Both the position numbers and the translations under genes were made by a program. The notes under the pieces are model-generated. The model worked only from the letters and a program-made list of their open reading frames with translations, was not told the DNA's origin and searched no databases. Below are positions 16,509 through 24,684 of a DNA stretch of 64,000 nucleotides, piece after piece. Origin of the DNA: Candidatus Poribacteria bacterium (GTDB taxonomy: Bacteria > Abyssobacteria > SURF-5); the NCBI GenBank assembly GCA_016215705.1, contig JACRIR010000135.1, positions 7,996-71,995 on the forward strand. Reading direction: 5' to 3'. How positions within the stretch are numbered: the first letter of the stretch is position 1; each line of letters starts with the position of its first letter.

Positions 16509-18662
16509 ATGAAATCAAACGTGAAGGCCCCGGTTCTCTCTCTTGCTCCTCTTGACTTGCTCCTCGTCGATATTCTCCGTTTTGCTCCCCGTGTCCACCG
16601 TGGTTTGGTTTCTCTCTTTCGTGTCTTCGTTCCTTTGTGGTTACTGTCCCTTCCTTTCTCGTGTTTCATATTTCCGCAGGAGGGGCTCGCTGCCGGAGAC
16701 ACGGGCAATGGGTCTTCGCGCCTTGTCGCGCAAGCCCAGCAGTTGAGAGATACTTCAACAATTGTAATCACGGAAGGAATCGGATTCGATGAGTTTGCTG
16801 TCGGCGATCCGCGATGCACCAAGGAGTTCATAAAGGAGCGGCTGGGTCCGCCTGAAAGAGAAACAAAGGATGCGCTCTCCTATTCCGGCAAGCATGGGTT
16901 AACCTTTGTCATGGCGTCCGACGCAGACTTGCCCATAGAAATTCGCTTGACCGATGGATTCAAAGGGAAACTGAGGTCGGGCATCACGATGTTCTCTTCG
17001 CAGAAGGACATATTCAAGGTTTACGGTGAGCCGACCTCTGTAGAACATGTGGATGATTTCCCCGTTTATCGCGGCGACAGGACATTGTACGTGAAGGGGA
17101 ACGACAACCAGATAGGTTATTTATACCTGGGACTGCGGTTCGTATTTGCCGGAGACCGAATACGCGAGATAAACATTGTCAGGAAAACAAAACCTGACGC
17201 CTCACAGGAATCTCCGCCGGTCTCACATCAACCGCAGCCCGTTACGGAATACCGGGGGACAATAGATACATCGACGATTGTTGTCGAAGAGGGACGCGGA
17301 TTCGACCAGTTCGTTGTGGGCGACCCTCAGTGTACGAAACAGTTCATAAAGTCCAGATTCGGGCGGCCAGCCGAAGAGACTGATCATTGGTTGAATTACA
17401 AGCCTCAATACGGGCTTGATTTCCTTACGACTGCCGACAAGGACATGCTCATCGAAATCCGCTTGAATCCGGGGTTCAGAGGAAAGCTCGGTTCGAATGT
17501 CTCAATGGACTCTCTCATGAATGACGTGTTTCAAATCTATGGGGGCCCGGTGGCGGAGCAAAGTGTCGATGACTTGGGTCCTCATTTTGAGAACAGGACA
17601 TTATTCAAGAGGGGAACGTTTAGTAAAATATTCTACAATGAATACGGAATGTTATTCTGGTTTAACGGAAATAGAATAAATCAGATAGTCATTCATAGAA
17701 AACCGCCAGGTTCTCCCGCGCCGCCTCGCCCAGTTGTGGCATCGCCTGGGGCGCCGCAACCGCTCGACATTCAGATTGACCGCCGCTATCCTCGGTGGGG
17801 ACCGCTGGTGCGCATCGAAAAGCTTTGGGAGTACGTGAAGATGCTTTGGATTTACTGGTACTATACACTGGCAATTTTAGCGCTTCTTCTCCTTCTCCTG
17901 AAAGACATCATCTTGAGGCTTTATTACCGCTGGCGTCCGCTTCCCGATGGGCGTCTGCTCAGTATCACTAACCCGACCGGTGAGCAGTCGACCAACATTA
18001 ACCTCTGGCTCGAGGCACGACGGTTGAAGAAGAGACATCTCTTGATAGGTTCCGGCGCAGGCGTCGACATCCGCCTGCGGCACAAGTCCGTGGACTACCA
18101 TCATGCGCTGATATCGGCGTACAGGACCGAGGGCGGCAACGTCACATATATCGAGCAGATGGGAGACGGACAGGTGATCGTCAATGGCGCGCACGGCGAA
18201 ATCATGCCGCTCGGCCAGAAGGCCGACGTGCAGATCGGCGAATTTCGGTTCCAGTACGAGAGACCAACCGAATACCGGCAAGTGCAGGCACGGTACAAAG
18301 ACGGCAGGACGGACGAGGGAGTGCCTGCCACATGGGATATCAATGCCGCCGGCTTTGTGCTCATTCCGAGCGACGCGCTCTCATGGAATGAGGCGAAGTT
18401 CATTCGCTTCAACAGACTAAAGGGCGTGTATTTCATGTGCGATTGGGATGAAGACATTCGAAGGGAACTCTTGAAGAGCGGCGACGAGATGCGCAAGCAT
18501 CCGGCTACGATCGACTTTACGGATGGCCAAACGCTGCCCGGCTACATGATCGGGTACAACGATGAGAAGAACCAGCGATTCTATTTTTTCCCCGAGGATC
18601 AGTCCGGCGACACCGTCTACATTCTCCTCGAGCGCAGCAGCGTCAAAGCCGTCAAGCAATAG
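16509..18662 (+). CDS. Membrane protein with tandem duplicated domain, TM helix and FHA-like domain
   Basis: A 717-residue protein. The ATG at 16509 has AGGA upstream; the open frame before it lies in repeat DNA. The N-terminal segment is hydrophobic (WLLSLPFSCFIFPQEGLAAG). Two copies of a ~145-residue domain follow (about 75-225 and 245-395): both begin DTSTIV, contain GDPxCTKxFIKxRxGxPxxET and end with an IREINIVRK- or INQIVIHRK-like strand. A strong transmembrane helix lies near 460-480 (LAILALLLLLLKDIILRLYY). It is followed by an FHA-like domain (about 515-590, LIGSGAGVDIRLRHKSVDYH) and a C-terminal beta domain with TDGQTLPGYMIGY. A link from an outside ligand to phosphothreonine recognition inside is inference; topology is not proven. 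Confidence 0.7.
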   Translation: MKSNVKAPVLSLAPLDLLLVDILRFAPRVHRGLVSLFRVFVPLWLLSLPFSCFIFPQEGLAAGDTGNGSSRLVAQAQQLRDTSTIVITEGIGFDEFAVGDPRCTKEFIKERLGPPERETKDALSYSGKHGLTFVMASDADLPIEIRLTDGFKGKLRSGITMFSSQKDIFKVYGEPTSVEHVDDFPVYRGDRTLYVKGNDNQIGYLYLGLRFVFAGDRIREINIVRKTKPDASQESPPVSHQPQPVTEYRGTIDTSTIVVEEGRGFDQFVVGDPQCTKQFIKSRFGRPAEETDHWLNYKPQYGLDFLTTADKDMLIEIRLNPGFRGKLGSNVSMDSLMNDVFQIYGGPVAEQSVDDLGPHFENRTLFKRGTFSKIFYNEYGMLFWFNGNRINQIVIHRKPPGSPAPPRPVVASPGAPQPLDIQIDRRYPRWGPLVRIEKLWEYVKMLWIYWYYTLAILALLLLLLKDIILRLYYRWRPLPDGRLLSITNPTGEQSTNINLWLEARRLKKRHLLIGSGAGVDIRLRHKSVDYHHALISAYRTEGGNVTYIEQMGDGQVIVNGAHGEIMPLGQKADVQIGEFRFQYERPTEYRQVQARYKDGRTDEGVPATWDINAAGFVLIPSDALSWNEAKFIRFNRLKGVYFMCDWDEDIRRELLKSGDEMRKHPATIDFTDGQTLPGYMIGYNDEKNQRFYFFPEDQSGDTVYILLERSSVKAVKQ

Positions 18663-18814
18663 GCGAAAGGGGGCCGCGCAGGGCGCGGGGTTCATGGTTT
18701 ATGGTTGGAGGTTGGAGAGAGGAAGCAAAAGGAAAGCTACGGAGCAGAAATGGCTTTTCCTCGTGCTCTCCCTGCTTCCCGTCGTTGAAGATAATTGGAG
18801 TTCGTTCGGCTTGG

Positions 18815-19894
18815 TTATTGCATGTCTTTTACGCAGCGGAATCCGATGTCGGCGCTGCTTCCAACAGGTCTGAAATACATTCTGCGAGAGGTTCTCGCTC
18901 CGTCGGCGCTATAGAACCATGAGCCGCCGCGGATGACCTTGAACTCACCGGTCTCGGGGCCTGTAGGGCCCGTGGGAGGGCTGACCTTGTAGTAGTCTTT
19001 GCCCCACCAATCGAAGCACCACTCCCACACATTGCCGGCCATGTCCTCGACTGCGTAGACGCTTCTGCCGCCGGCAAAGCTGCCCACCGGGGCGGCCTTC
19101 TTCTGGTTGTCGCTGAGGGACGCATTGCTCCACATGAGGCCGGCGCTGCTATCGGCCACATTTGCCAGCGCTATGGTGGGCTCGGCGTTTCCCCACGGAT
19201 ACACCCGGCCGTCGGTTCCTCGCGCCGCTTTTTCCCATTCAGACTCGGTAGGCAGTCGCTTTCCGGCCCACAGGGCATATGCGTTTGCATCATTCCAACT
19301 TACGCAGGCCACGGGATAGTTGGACATGTTATCTGCATTCGAGTCGGCGCCGTAAGGATGTTTCCATGTGGGCAAGGAGGCGTTTGAGGAGGCAGCCATT
19401 TCGGCGTCAGTGATGTAGCCGGTGGCATCCACGAACTTCTTGAACTGCTCGTTTGTAACTTCATATTTGTCGATGTAGAACCCGCGAAGACATACACCGT
19501 GAACGGGCGACTCATCTGGCTGCCCCGCTTCGGGCGTATTCCCCATGGTGAACGGGCCTGCTGCCACGTACACCATGCCCTCGGGAGCGGCCGCCATGCG
19601 CGCCTGAATCACTTGTGGCGCATCGACGGCGCACTGGCCGGTGGAAGGAGGAGGCGCCGGGGGAGCTGCAAGCGGCTCGGTTCTGACGGGAGCGGACGGC
19701 GCTTGCGTCGCCATCTCGCGACGTTTAGATTCGGCTTCTTTCGCGATCTTTGTTTGTTCGGTAGTCTGTTGCTCTTCTTCGCTCTTTCGTTCTTTATCAA
19801 TGGATCTCTGGTAGAAGAGACCACCGATGACCAAGAGGACGATGACTACCGCGATCGCGATAACCGTGGACTGCTTGCCTTGTTTTTCTTCCAT
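18815..19894 (-). CDS. Membrane-anchored FGE-like (pseudo-formylglycine enzyme) protein
   Basis: A 359-residue protein with an N-terminal anchor (residues about 9-28, VIAIAVVIVLLVIGGLFYQ), a charged helix (SIDKERKSEEEQQTTEQTKI) and a Pro/Ala-rich spacer. An FGE-sulfatase domain spans about 105-355: GMVYVAAGPFTMGNTPEAG, YIDKYEVTNEQFKKFV, RLPTESEWEKAARG, DMAGNVWEWCFDWW, VIRGGSWFYSADGAR. The position of the catalytic cysteine pair is occupied by FYSADGARTSRR, so it is unlikely to make formylglycine; such domains often serve as ligand-binding or C-type-lectin-like modules. It is a paralogue of the domain in the gene at 14893-16269. It is transcribed towards the FHA-type gene. Confidence 0.82.
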   Translation of the reverse strand: MEEKQGKQSTVIAIAVVIVLLVIGGLFYQRSIDKERKSEEEQQTTEQTKIAKEAESKRREMATQAPSAPVRTEPLAAPPAPPPSTGQCAVDAPQVIQARMAAAPEGMVYVAAGPFTMGNTPEAGQPDESPVHGVCLRGFYIDKYEVTNEQFKKFVDATGYITDAEMAASSNASLPTWKHPYGADSNADNMSNYPVACVSWNDANAYALWAGKRLPTESEWEKAARGTDGRVYPWGNAEPTIALANVADSSAGLMWSNASLSDNQKKAAPVGSFAGGRSVYAVEDMAGNVWEWCFDWWGKDYYKVSPPTGPTGPETGEFKVIRGGSWFYSADGARTSRRMYFRPVGSSADIGFRCVKDMQ

Positions 19895-19998
19895 GGTCGA
19901 ATCCCCTCAAAGTTTACCCGGACCCCCAGTGCAACTGTACTATCTATACTATCCGCAAAAATGCGGAATTGCAAGTGAGAGCGCTCGTAAGGGTCAAA

Positions 19999-20292
19999 TC
20001 AATTTGGAGAGAGGAACTGTCCCGTAATTCCGCAGACGCGAATTCGCAGGAGCAAGGCGAAAATGGGGCGCAAACAGAATCTCCGGATGATCGCGAAATC
20101 CACGTGGGCGCGGAATAAGTACAGCTTGAAAGCGTTGTTCAGCAAGTGCACGATCGCCACCATTAGAACCGCGAGTTTCACGTCATAGAAGATTGCGAAC
20201 ACCGGGGTCAGTGCGGTGCCGAGTCCGAAGCCTGTGAGAAGAGTCAGCACGGCCACGGGAAGCGTTACGGCAACGGTGACAATCGTCTCCAT
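19999..20292 (-). pseudogene. Truncated TauE/SafE-family permease
   Basis: Only the first two or three membrane helices of a sulfite-exporter-type permease remain: GFGLGTALTPVFAIFYDVKL and VAIVHLLNNAFKLYLFRAHV are recognisable. After about residue 75 the frame loses similarity (LLLRIRVCGITGQFLSPN) and stops at 97 residues, against about 250 in the family. No continuation is visible in the ~100 nt before the next gene. It follows padR by 21 nt, so a padR-tauE operon has probably been broken. Confidence 0.6.
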
Positions 20293-20313
20293 AAGGTATT
20301 TTATCTCCTCGCT

Positions 20314-20622
20314 TCATTGTGCCTTTTCCTCAAGCACTTCTTCAACCAGTTCCCGGATTTTTTCTTTGGCCTGTTCGAGGGCCCGCTTGCCTTTGGGCGT
20401 TGCGGCGTAATACTTGCGTATTTTGCCGCGAACAATCTCTCTCTCACAGGAAAGAAGTCGCTCGCGCTCCATCCGGTGAAGCAAAGGATAGAGCATGCCC
20501 GGGCTCAGGCGATATCCGTGCCGCCGCAGTTCTTTGAGCAAGGCGACCCCGTAGACTCGTTCCTTCGAGGCATGATAGAGCACATGGACTCGCACGGACC
20601 CTCGCAGGAATTCTTTTATCAT
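20314..20622 (-). CDS. PadR-family transcriptional regulator
   Basis: A 102-residue winged-helix protein of the PadR type with no C-terminal dimerisation extension (the short subfamily). Signatures are VLYHASKERVYGVALLKELR, the wing SPGMLYPLLHRMERERLL and KYYAATPKGKRALEQAK. It precedes the tauE remnant by 21 nt on the same strand. A pair of GATATC half-sites at about 20646-20664 upstream may be its operator (listed separately). Confidence 0.92.
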   Translation of the reverse strand: MIKEFLRGSVRVHVLYHASKERVYGVALLKELRRHGYRLSPGMLYPLLHRMERERLLSCEREIVRGKIRKYYAATPKGKRALEQAKEKIRELVEEVLEEKAQ

Positions 20623-20643
20623 CTTCTTGCTTGCCTTTCTTGA

Positions 20644-20680
20644 ATAGATATCTGAGTCCGATATCGTAAACTGATATTAC
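20644..20680. promoter_or_regulatory. Possible PadR operator with repeated GATATC
   Basis: GATATC occurs at 20646-20651 and again at 20659-20664, separated by 7 nt, with a further GATATT about 8 nt on. Each 6-mer is itself palindromic. The location just before the padR start fits autoregulation. The site assignment is inference. Confidence 0.4.
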
Positions 20681-20782
20681 CATAGCATTGACATTATGGC
20701 AAGCAGATTCCTTATGCCGGTCACGGGGTTCCGACGGAGGAGTCGATGTTTCCGACAAGGTTCGACTTGCGCTCGCAAGGCC

Positions 20783-21958
20783 TCAATACCTGCAGTGTTC
20801 CTGAAACGTTTCCCACATGGCGCGAAGGTTCTCGGGAGGAACGTCCGCCTGAACGTTATGAACTGCGGTGAACACGAAGCCACCGCCCGGCGCCAGGTCC
20901 TCGATCCTGTGTTTGACTTCATCTTTGACCTGGGCCGGTGATCCGTGGGGAAGAACGTCCTGAGTATCGATTCCGCCTCCCCAGAACGAGAGCTCTTTCC
21001 CGAACTCCCTTTTCAGGTCCTTTGTATCCATTCGCGCCGCGCTCACCTGAATCGGATTGAGGGCGTCGATTCCGGTTTCGATAAGGTGGGGAATTATGGC
21101 GCGTATGCTTCCGCAAGAATGCAAGAGTACTTTCACTTCGGTCTTCGCTGTTTTCTTGATATGTGAGAAAAGTTTGGTGTGGCGCGGTTTTAGGAGTTTG
21201 CGGTACAATTCCGGCGAGAACATCGGGCCGTTTTGTGTGCCGAGGTCATCACTGTGCAAGCAGACATCGATGTTTCCGCCAACTGTTTCGAGCACCCTTT
21301 CCCACAATTGCATCTGGAATCCGTTAATGCGATCAAACAGGTCTTCCATGAGTGCAGGATTCAGCATCATGTCTACGAGAGTGTCTTCAATACCGTGCAG
21401 CAGGAGGGCCATATCGAATAGTCCGAGGCCGTACAGACTGAATACGACGGCGCAGCCCGTGTCGCGAAGTCGCTGAGCTTCCTCGCGGAGTCCCATAAAT
21501 CTGCCGGCCTGTGCCGGGTCGGGCCACGGGAAGGCGGCCAGTCGCTGAGGAGTGAGGTCCCCCTTGAGCGGATGATCTACCGGGTCCATGTAGAGGCTTG
21601 AGGGGGGCTTTGCCCATTTGATGCCCCACTCGTCATGGACCACCATAGTTTCGTCCTCGAATTCGACTTTTGCTTCCGGTTCAGAGGGCAACTGGACGAG
21701 CGCTCCGCGCACGTCCACGCCGAGATGTCTGAGGATATTTTCGGGAATCTGCTTGAAGCCGCCAGCCTCCACATAGAAATTGTACAATGTATCGTCGGGC
21801 GTTTCTGCCAGCCCCATCAATTGGATCAATCTATCATACGCCTGAACCGTGATCCCAGTTTCGATTGAACTTCCGATGTCGAAGGGGATTTGGTCAGGCG
21901 CTCGGTGGTTGAGCGTGTCGAGCACTCTTTGTCTGGATGTAAAGGGGGTGACGTTCAT
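20783..21958 (-). CDS. Uroporphyrinogen decarboxylase-fold methyltransferase-like protein
   Basis: A 391-residue member of the UroD superfamily, of the kind that includes corrinoid-dependent methyltransferases rather than haem-pathway UroD. Visible are VLDTLNHRAPDQIPFDIGSS at the N-terminus, SLYGLGLFDMALLLHGIEDT, the probable zinc-binding LLHSCGSIRAIIPHLIETG and a C-terminal FVFTAVHNVQADVPPENLRA. No corrinoid protein or activator lies nearby. GGGAGG sits 5 nt before the ATG. It is downstream of the preA-like and amidohydrolase genes, with about 210 nt of repeat sequence between, so co-transcription is likely but not certain. Methyl transfer is a family-based guess. Confidence 0.85.
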   Translation of the reverse strand: MNVTPFTSRQRVLDTLNHRAPDQIPFDIGSSIETGITVQAYDRLIQLMGLAETPDDTLYNFYVEAGGFKQIPENILRHLGVDVRGALVQLPSEPEAKVEFEDETMVVHDEWGIKWAKPPSSLYMDPVDHPLKGDLTPQRLAAFPWPDPAQAGRFMGLREEAQRLRDTGCAVVFSLYGLGLFDMALLLHGIEDTLVDMMLNPALMEDLFDRINGFQMQLWERVLETVGGNIDVCLHSDDLGTQNGPMFSPELYRKLLKPRHTKLFSHIKKTAKTEVKVLLHSCGSIRAIIPHLIETGIDALNPIQVSAARMDTKDLKREFGKELSFWGGGIDTQDVLPHGSPAQVKDEVKHRIEDLAPGGGFVFTAVHNVQADVPPENLRAMWETFQEHCRY

Positions 21959-22035
21959 TTCTTCCTCCCGACAGGTTGTACTGAGCAGATTGAAGCCTCA
22001 CAGCGCGGCATAGCCGCAGCCAAACAGCACATATC

Positions 22036-22104
22036 GGGCGCGATGAATCGCGCCCCTACAGAATCTCTTGATTTATGTTTGTAGGGGCGCAATTCATTGC
22101 GCCC
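22036..22104. repeat. Pair of GGGGC-type palindromes in inverted orientation
   Basis: Between the amidohydrolase and UroD-like genes lie GGGCGCGATGAATCGCGCCC (22036-22055) and GGGCGCAATTCATTGCGCCC (22085-22104). They are joined by a spacer that begins CTACA and ends TGTAG. The first, with its left flank, matches 38399-38440 in inverted orientation; the second matches 38321-38341 (complement). Confidence 0.8.
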
Positions 22105-22169
22105 TCGTGATTTCCATGTAGGGTGTCGTGCGAAATCACGACAAGAATTCACGATTTCAAACGTGAGTA

Positions 22170-23018
22170 CTACAGGTTCAAAACCTCATGTGCGGTTTTC
22201 CAGAGAATTCTTTCCTTATCCTCGTCGCTCAAGTTTGTGCATAGGAGCGTTTCAATGGCGCTTCTGGGTTTGATGAATGGAAAATCACTGCCAAACATCA
22301 GTTTCTCCGCGCCGATCTTCCTTATTATACACGAAGCGCTGTCTGATCCTTCAATTTCGATGAAAAAAGAAATGTCCGCAAACACGTTTTGGCGCCTTTT
22401 CATGACATCTTGAGCCTCGTCAATGAAAGGAGTTCCGAGGTGGGCCATTATGATTTTCAGGCCCGCGAACTCGCGCGCCACGTCATCGACGTCTTTCGGA
22501 TGTCCATAGATGTCCATTCCCGGAATAGGGTCGAGGCCCGTGTGGAAAAGCACAGGGATGTTGCATGCCTGCGCTCTTTCATAGACCGGGAACATTCGCT
22601 TGTCGTTGACGTGGAACTGCTGCATACACTGGGGGAGTTTCAAGCCGGATAGTTCGTACACGCCGGCCATTCTCTCGAACTCTTCGAGTCGATCATCTTC
22701 CTCGGGGTGTACTCCTCCGAAACAGACAACGTTCTTGTGCTTGCGTTGAAGCTCCGCGAGCCATGCGTTGTATGAATAGAAATAGTAGTCGTCAGGTTTG
22801 GCCATCAGCTTGAGATTCCTGGATTTGAACGGTATGGTGCTTTGCCATTCTTGAAGGATGACAAACTTGAGAACGTCGATATTGCGATACTCTTCAAACA
22901 CGCTGTCGAGCGTCGGTCTGCAAACGGCCTTGAGGTTGCTGTGCGAACCGTAGTTCTCGATATATGCGTCAGCGACGTCATCCGGAAAGACATGAATGTG
23001 GACGTCTATCAGTTTCAT
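22170..23018 (-). CDS. Amidohydrolase family protein (amidohydrolase 2 type)
   Basis: A 282-residue TIM-barrel metal hydrolase. The start at 23018 begins MKLIDVHIHVFPDD, where HxH is the first metal motif, and has GGGAGGAAG upstream; an upstream start at 23063 would overlap the preceding gene. Further metal or catalytic positions are VLFHTGLDPIPGM, IIMAHLGTPF and the C-terminal MFGSDFPFIKPRS. Homologues include decarboxylases and lactonases acting on aromatic or cyclic compounds; the substrate is unknown. It begins 30 nt after the preA-like gene, so the two are one unit. Confidence 0.88.
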   Translation of the reverse strand: MKLIDVHIHVFPDDVADAYIENYGSHSNLKAVCRPTLDSVFEEYRNIDVLKFVILQEWQSTIPFKSRNLKLMAKPDDYYFYSYNAWLAELQRKHKNVVCFGGVHPEEDDRLEEFERMAGVYELSGLKLPQCMQQFHVNDKRMFPVYERAQACNIPVLFHTGLDPIPGMDIYGHPKDVDDVAREFAGLKIIMAHLGTPFIDEAQDVMKRRQNVFADISFFIEIEGSDSASCIIRKIGAEKLMFGSDFPFIKPRSAIETLLCTNLSDEDKERILWKTAHEVLNL

Positions 23019-23047
23019 AGGTGCTTCCTCCCGCAAGTCAGATAGCG

Positions 23048-24418
23048 CTAGACCAATCCCCATTTTTTCATTTGTCTGATGAATAAAAGGGCGTCAATCC
23101 GTCCTATCTTCTTCTTGTTCATAAACCCTTTAAGTGCGCTTGCCTTTTCTGAATGTTTGTACTTGTCCATCAGCTTCTCCAATTCAACGATGTTATCCAA
23201 ACTGATGGCTTTAACGGGACACTTCAATACGCATAGGTTGCACGCCCTGCATTTTGCCTTTTCAATTACGGCCTTCTTATCTTTGACGGTTATGGCGTTT
23301 TCCGTGCATACCCTCGCACACGTTTCACAACCTGTGCAGAGGCCGGCATCAACCGCTGCGCACAAAACGCCGTAAAGGGTGTCTCGCGCGAGCATGAATT
23401 CGCCCAGAACGGAGGCGGGTATGCAATCCTTGCTTCCAATGCCAACTATTTGATCGAGGCGGGATAGCCCTCGGGCATCAAGATAGCTGTTTAGGTCCTT
23501 GAGAATCTTTGAGATGACAGCGGGACCCTTGTCAAGAATCGCCGTCTGGAATTGGACGGTTGTCGCCCCGAGCGCCATGGCCTGCACGACGCCTTGATAG
23601 TCCCTGATCCCGCCGGAGGCCGAAAGCGCCGGATTCGTAGTGCCCAATGCGCTGCTGAAAACGGCCAATGCGGAATACGTCAACCTGTGGAGTTCGCCTT
23701 CCCATCCGAATGAGGGTATGTGCGGGATCAACGGTTTGAGGGTTTCGAGGTCCACACCGGGGTTTTGATCGAGCTGACCTACGACGGTCAGGAAGTCGGG
23801 CAATCTGTTTGCGAGCTTCGAGCGGATCAAGCCGTTCAGTATCCGGGGCGAAACGTAGAGAGACACGGTTGACTTGACGCCCACCGGAATCGAGACAGCC
23901 TTCTTAGCGCACTTTATTATTTGCGCGTACACCTTCGGATCCAAGCTCGCGTTTTGGCCCGCGTATCTGTACAAGGTCGTGAATTCGGGCAGCGGGCAAC
24001 AGAGGTCGAGTTCGATTGCGTCTGCGCCGGCGTCTTCAACGATCCTGGCGCTTTCCCGATAGCCGGCAAGGGACAGTCCCATGATACTCGCGATTATCGG
24101 GATATTGAGATCCCTTTTCATTCTTTCGATCCGCTTTGCGGTCTCTGAGACGGGGACGTCCGAGAGAGTGGGCAGGCAAAGGAGAGTCCCATCCTTCAAG
24201 CTCATGTATTTGTACGCGGGCTTGTAGGGGAATATGTCACTTCTGCCAACCCATCTCTCGTATTCCTTTTTCGTGAAGCCGGTTTTGGTGACAATGGCTC
24301 CTATCCCTGCCTCTTCAAGCTTCTTGATGTGCTCTGCGTTGGCGGTGATGGGTCCCGCCGATGCTATGAGCGGATTCGCCAGTTGCAGTCCCGCAAAATT
24401 CACGCTTAGGTTAGCCAT
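23048..24418 (-). CDS. PreA-like dihydroorotate/dihydropyrimidine dehydrogenase with 2[4Fe-4S] domain
   Basis: A 456-residue protein: a flavin-binding DHOD barrel (about 1-330, opening MANLSVNFAGLQLANPLIAS, with SASGGIRDYQGVVQAMALGA as phosphate-binding end) and a bacterial ferredoxin domain (about 335-395) with CTGCETCARVC and CRACNLCVLKC. This layout matches PreA of dihydropyrimidine dehydrogenase, but no PreT partner is adjacent and the catalytic region reads LDLCCPLPEF rather than the usual LNxSCPH, so the substrate may differ. ATG at 24418 has AAGGAGGAA at 6-7 nt; the frame extending to 24598 is repeat DNA. Confidence 0.85.
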   Translation of the reverse strand: MANLSVNFAGLQLANPLIASAGPITANAEHIKKLEEAGIGAIVTKTGFTKKEYERWVGRSDIFPYKPAYKYMSLKDGTLLCLPTLSDVPVSETAKRIERMKRDLNIPIIASIMGLSLAGYRESARIVEDAGADAIELDLCCPLPEFTTLYRYAGQNASLDPKVYAQIIKCAKKAVSIPVGVKSTVSLYVSPRILNGLIRSKLANRLPDFLTVVGQLDQNPGVDLETLKPLIPHIPSFGWEGELHRLTYSALAVFSSALGTTNPALSASGGIRDYQGVVQAMALGATTVQFQTAILDKGPAVISKILKDLNSYLDARGLSRLDQIVGIGSKDCIPASVLGEFMLARDTLYGVLCAAVDAGLCTGCETCARVCTENAITVKDKKAVIEKAKCRACNLCVLKCPVKAISLDNIVELEKLMDKYKHSEKASALKGFMNKKKIGRIDALLFIRQMKKWGLV

Positions 24419-24684
24419 TTGTATTCCTCCTTCTGTTGTCCAAAACAGCTTTTTTTCACCGCAGAGGGTGCGGAGGAGCGCAGAGAAAAACGGCAAAAAG
24501 CCAATGTGTTCAGTGCGCCCTGCGCACTCTGCGGTTAATGATTTGTGCAAGTTGTTTCGCCTTTGCAGTTCACGACAAAGAGGTTTCCTGGTTTGCATAT
24601 GTCAGTGTTTCTCGATTCTGTTCGCTTTTTTTTAATATAGAGACTCTAATATATAGACACTCTATGTATATGGCCAAAAAAAAG
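24419..24684. promoter_or_regulatory. Leader of the preA-like operon with MarR-type operator
   Basis: An 11-bp palindrome TAGAGACTCTA (24638-24648) and a near copy TAGACACTCTA (24654-24664) are spaced 16 bp start to start in an A/T-rich setting, between marR and the preA-like gene. This looks like an operator. Nearer the gene, about 24455-24535, lies a dispersed 'CACCGCAGAGGGTGCGGAGG ... CTCTGCGG' repeat. Confidence 0.5.

Noticed and set aside
19999-20030. TGA at the end of the tauE remnant as a second selenocysteine codon
   Set aside because: No homology after the stop and no hairpin at the right distance; the protein has already lost similarity well before the stop.
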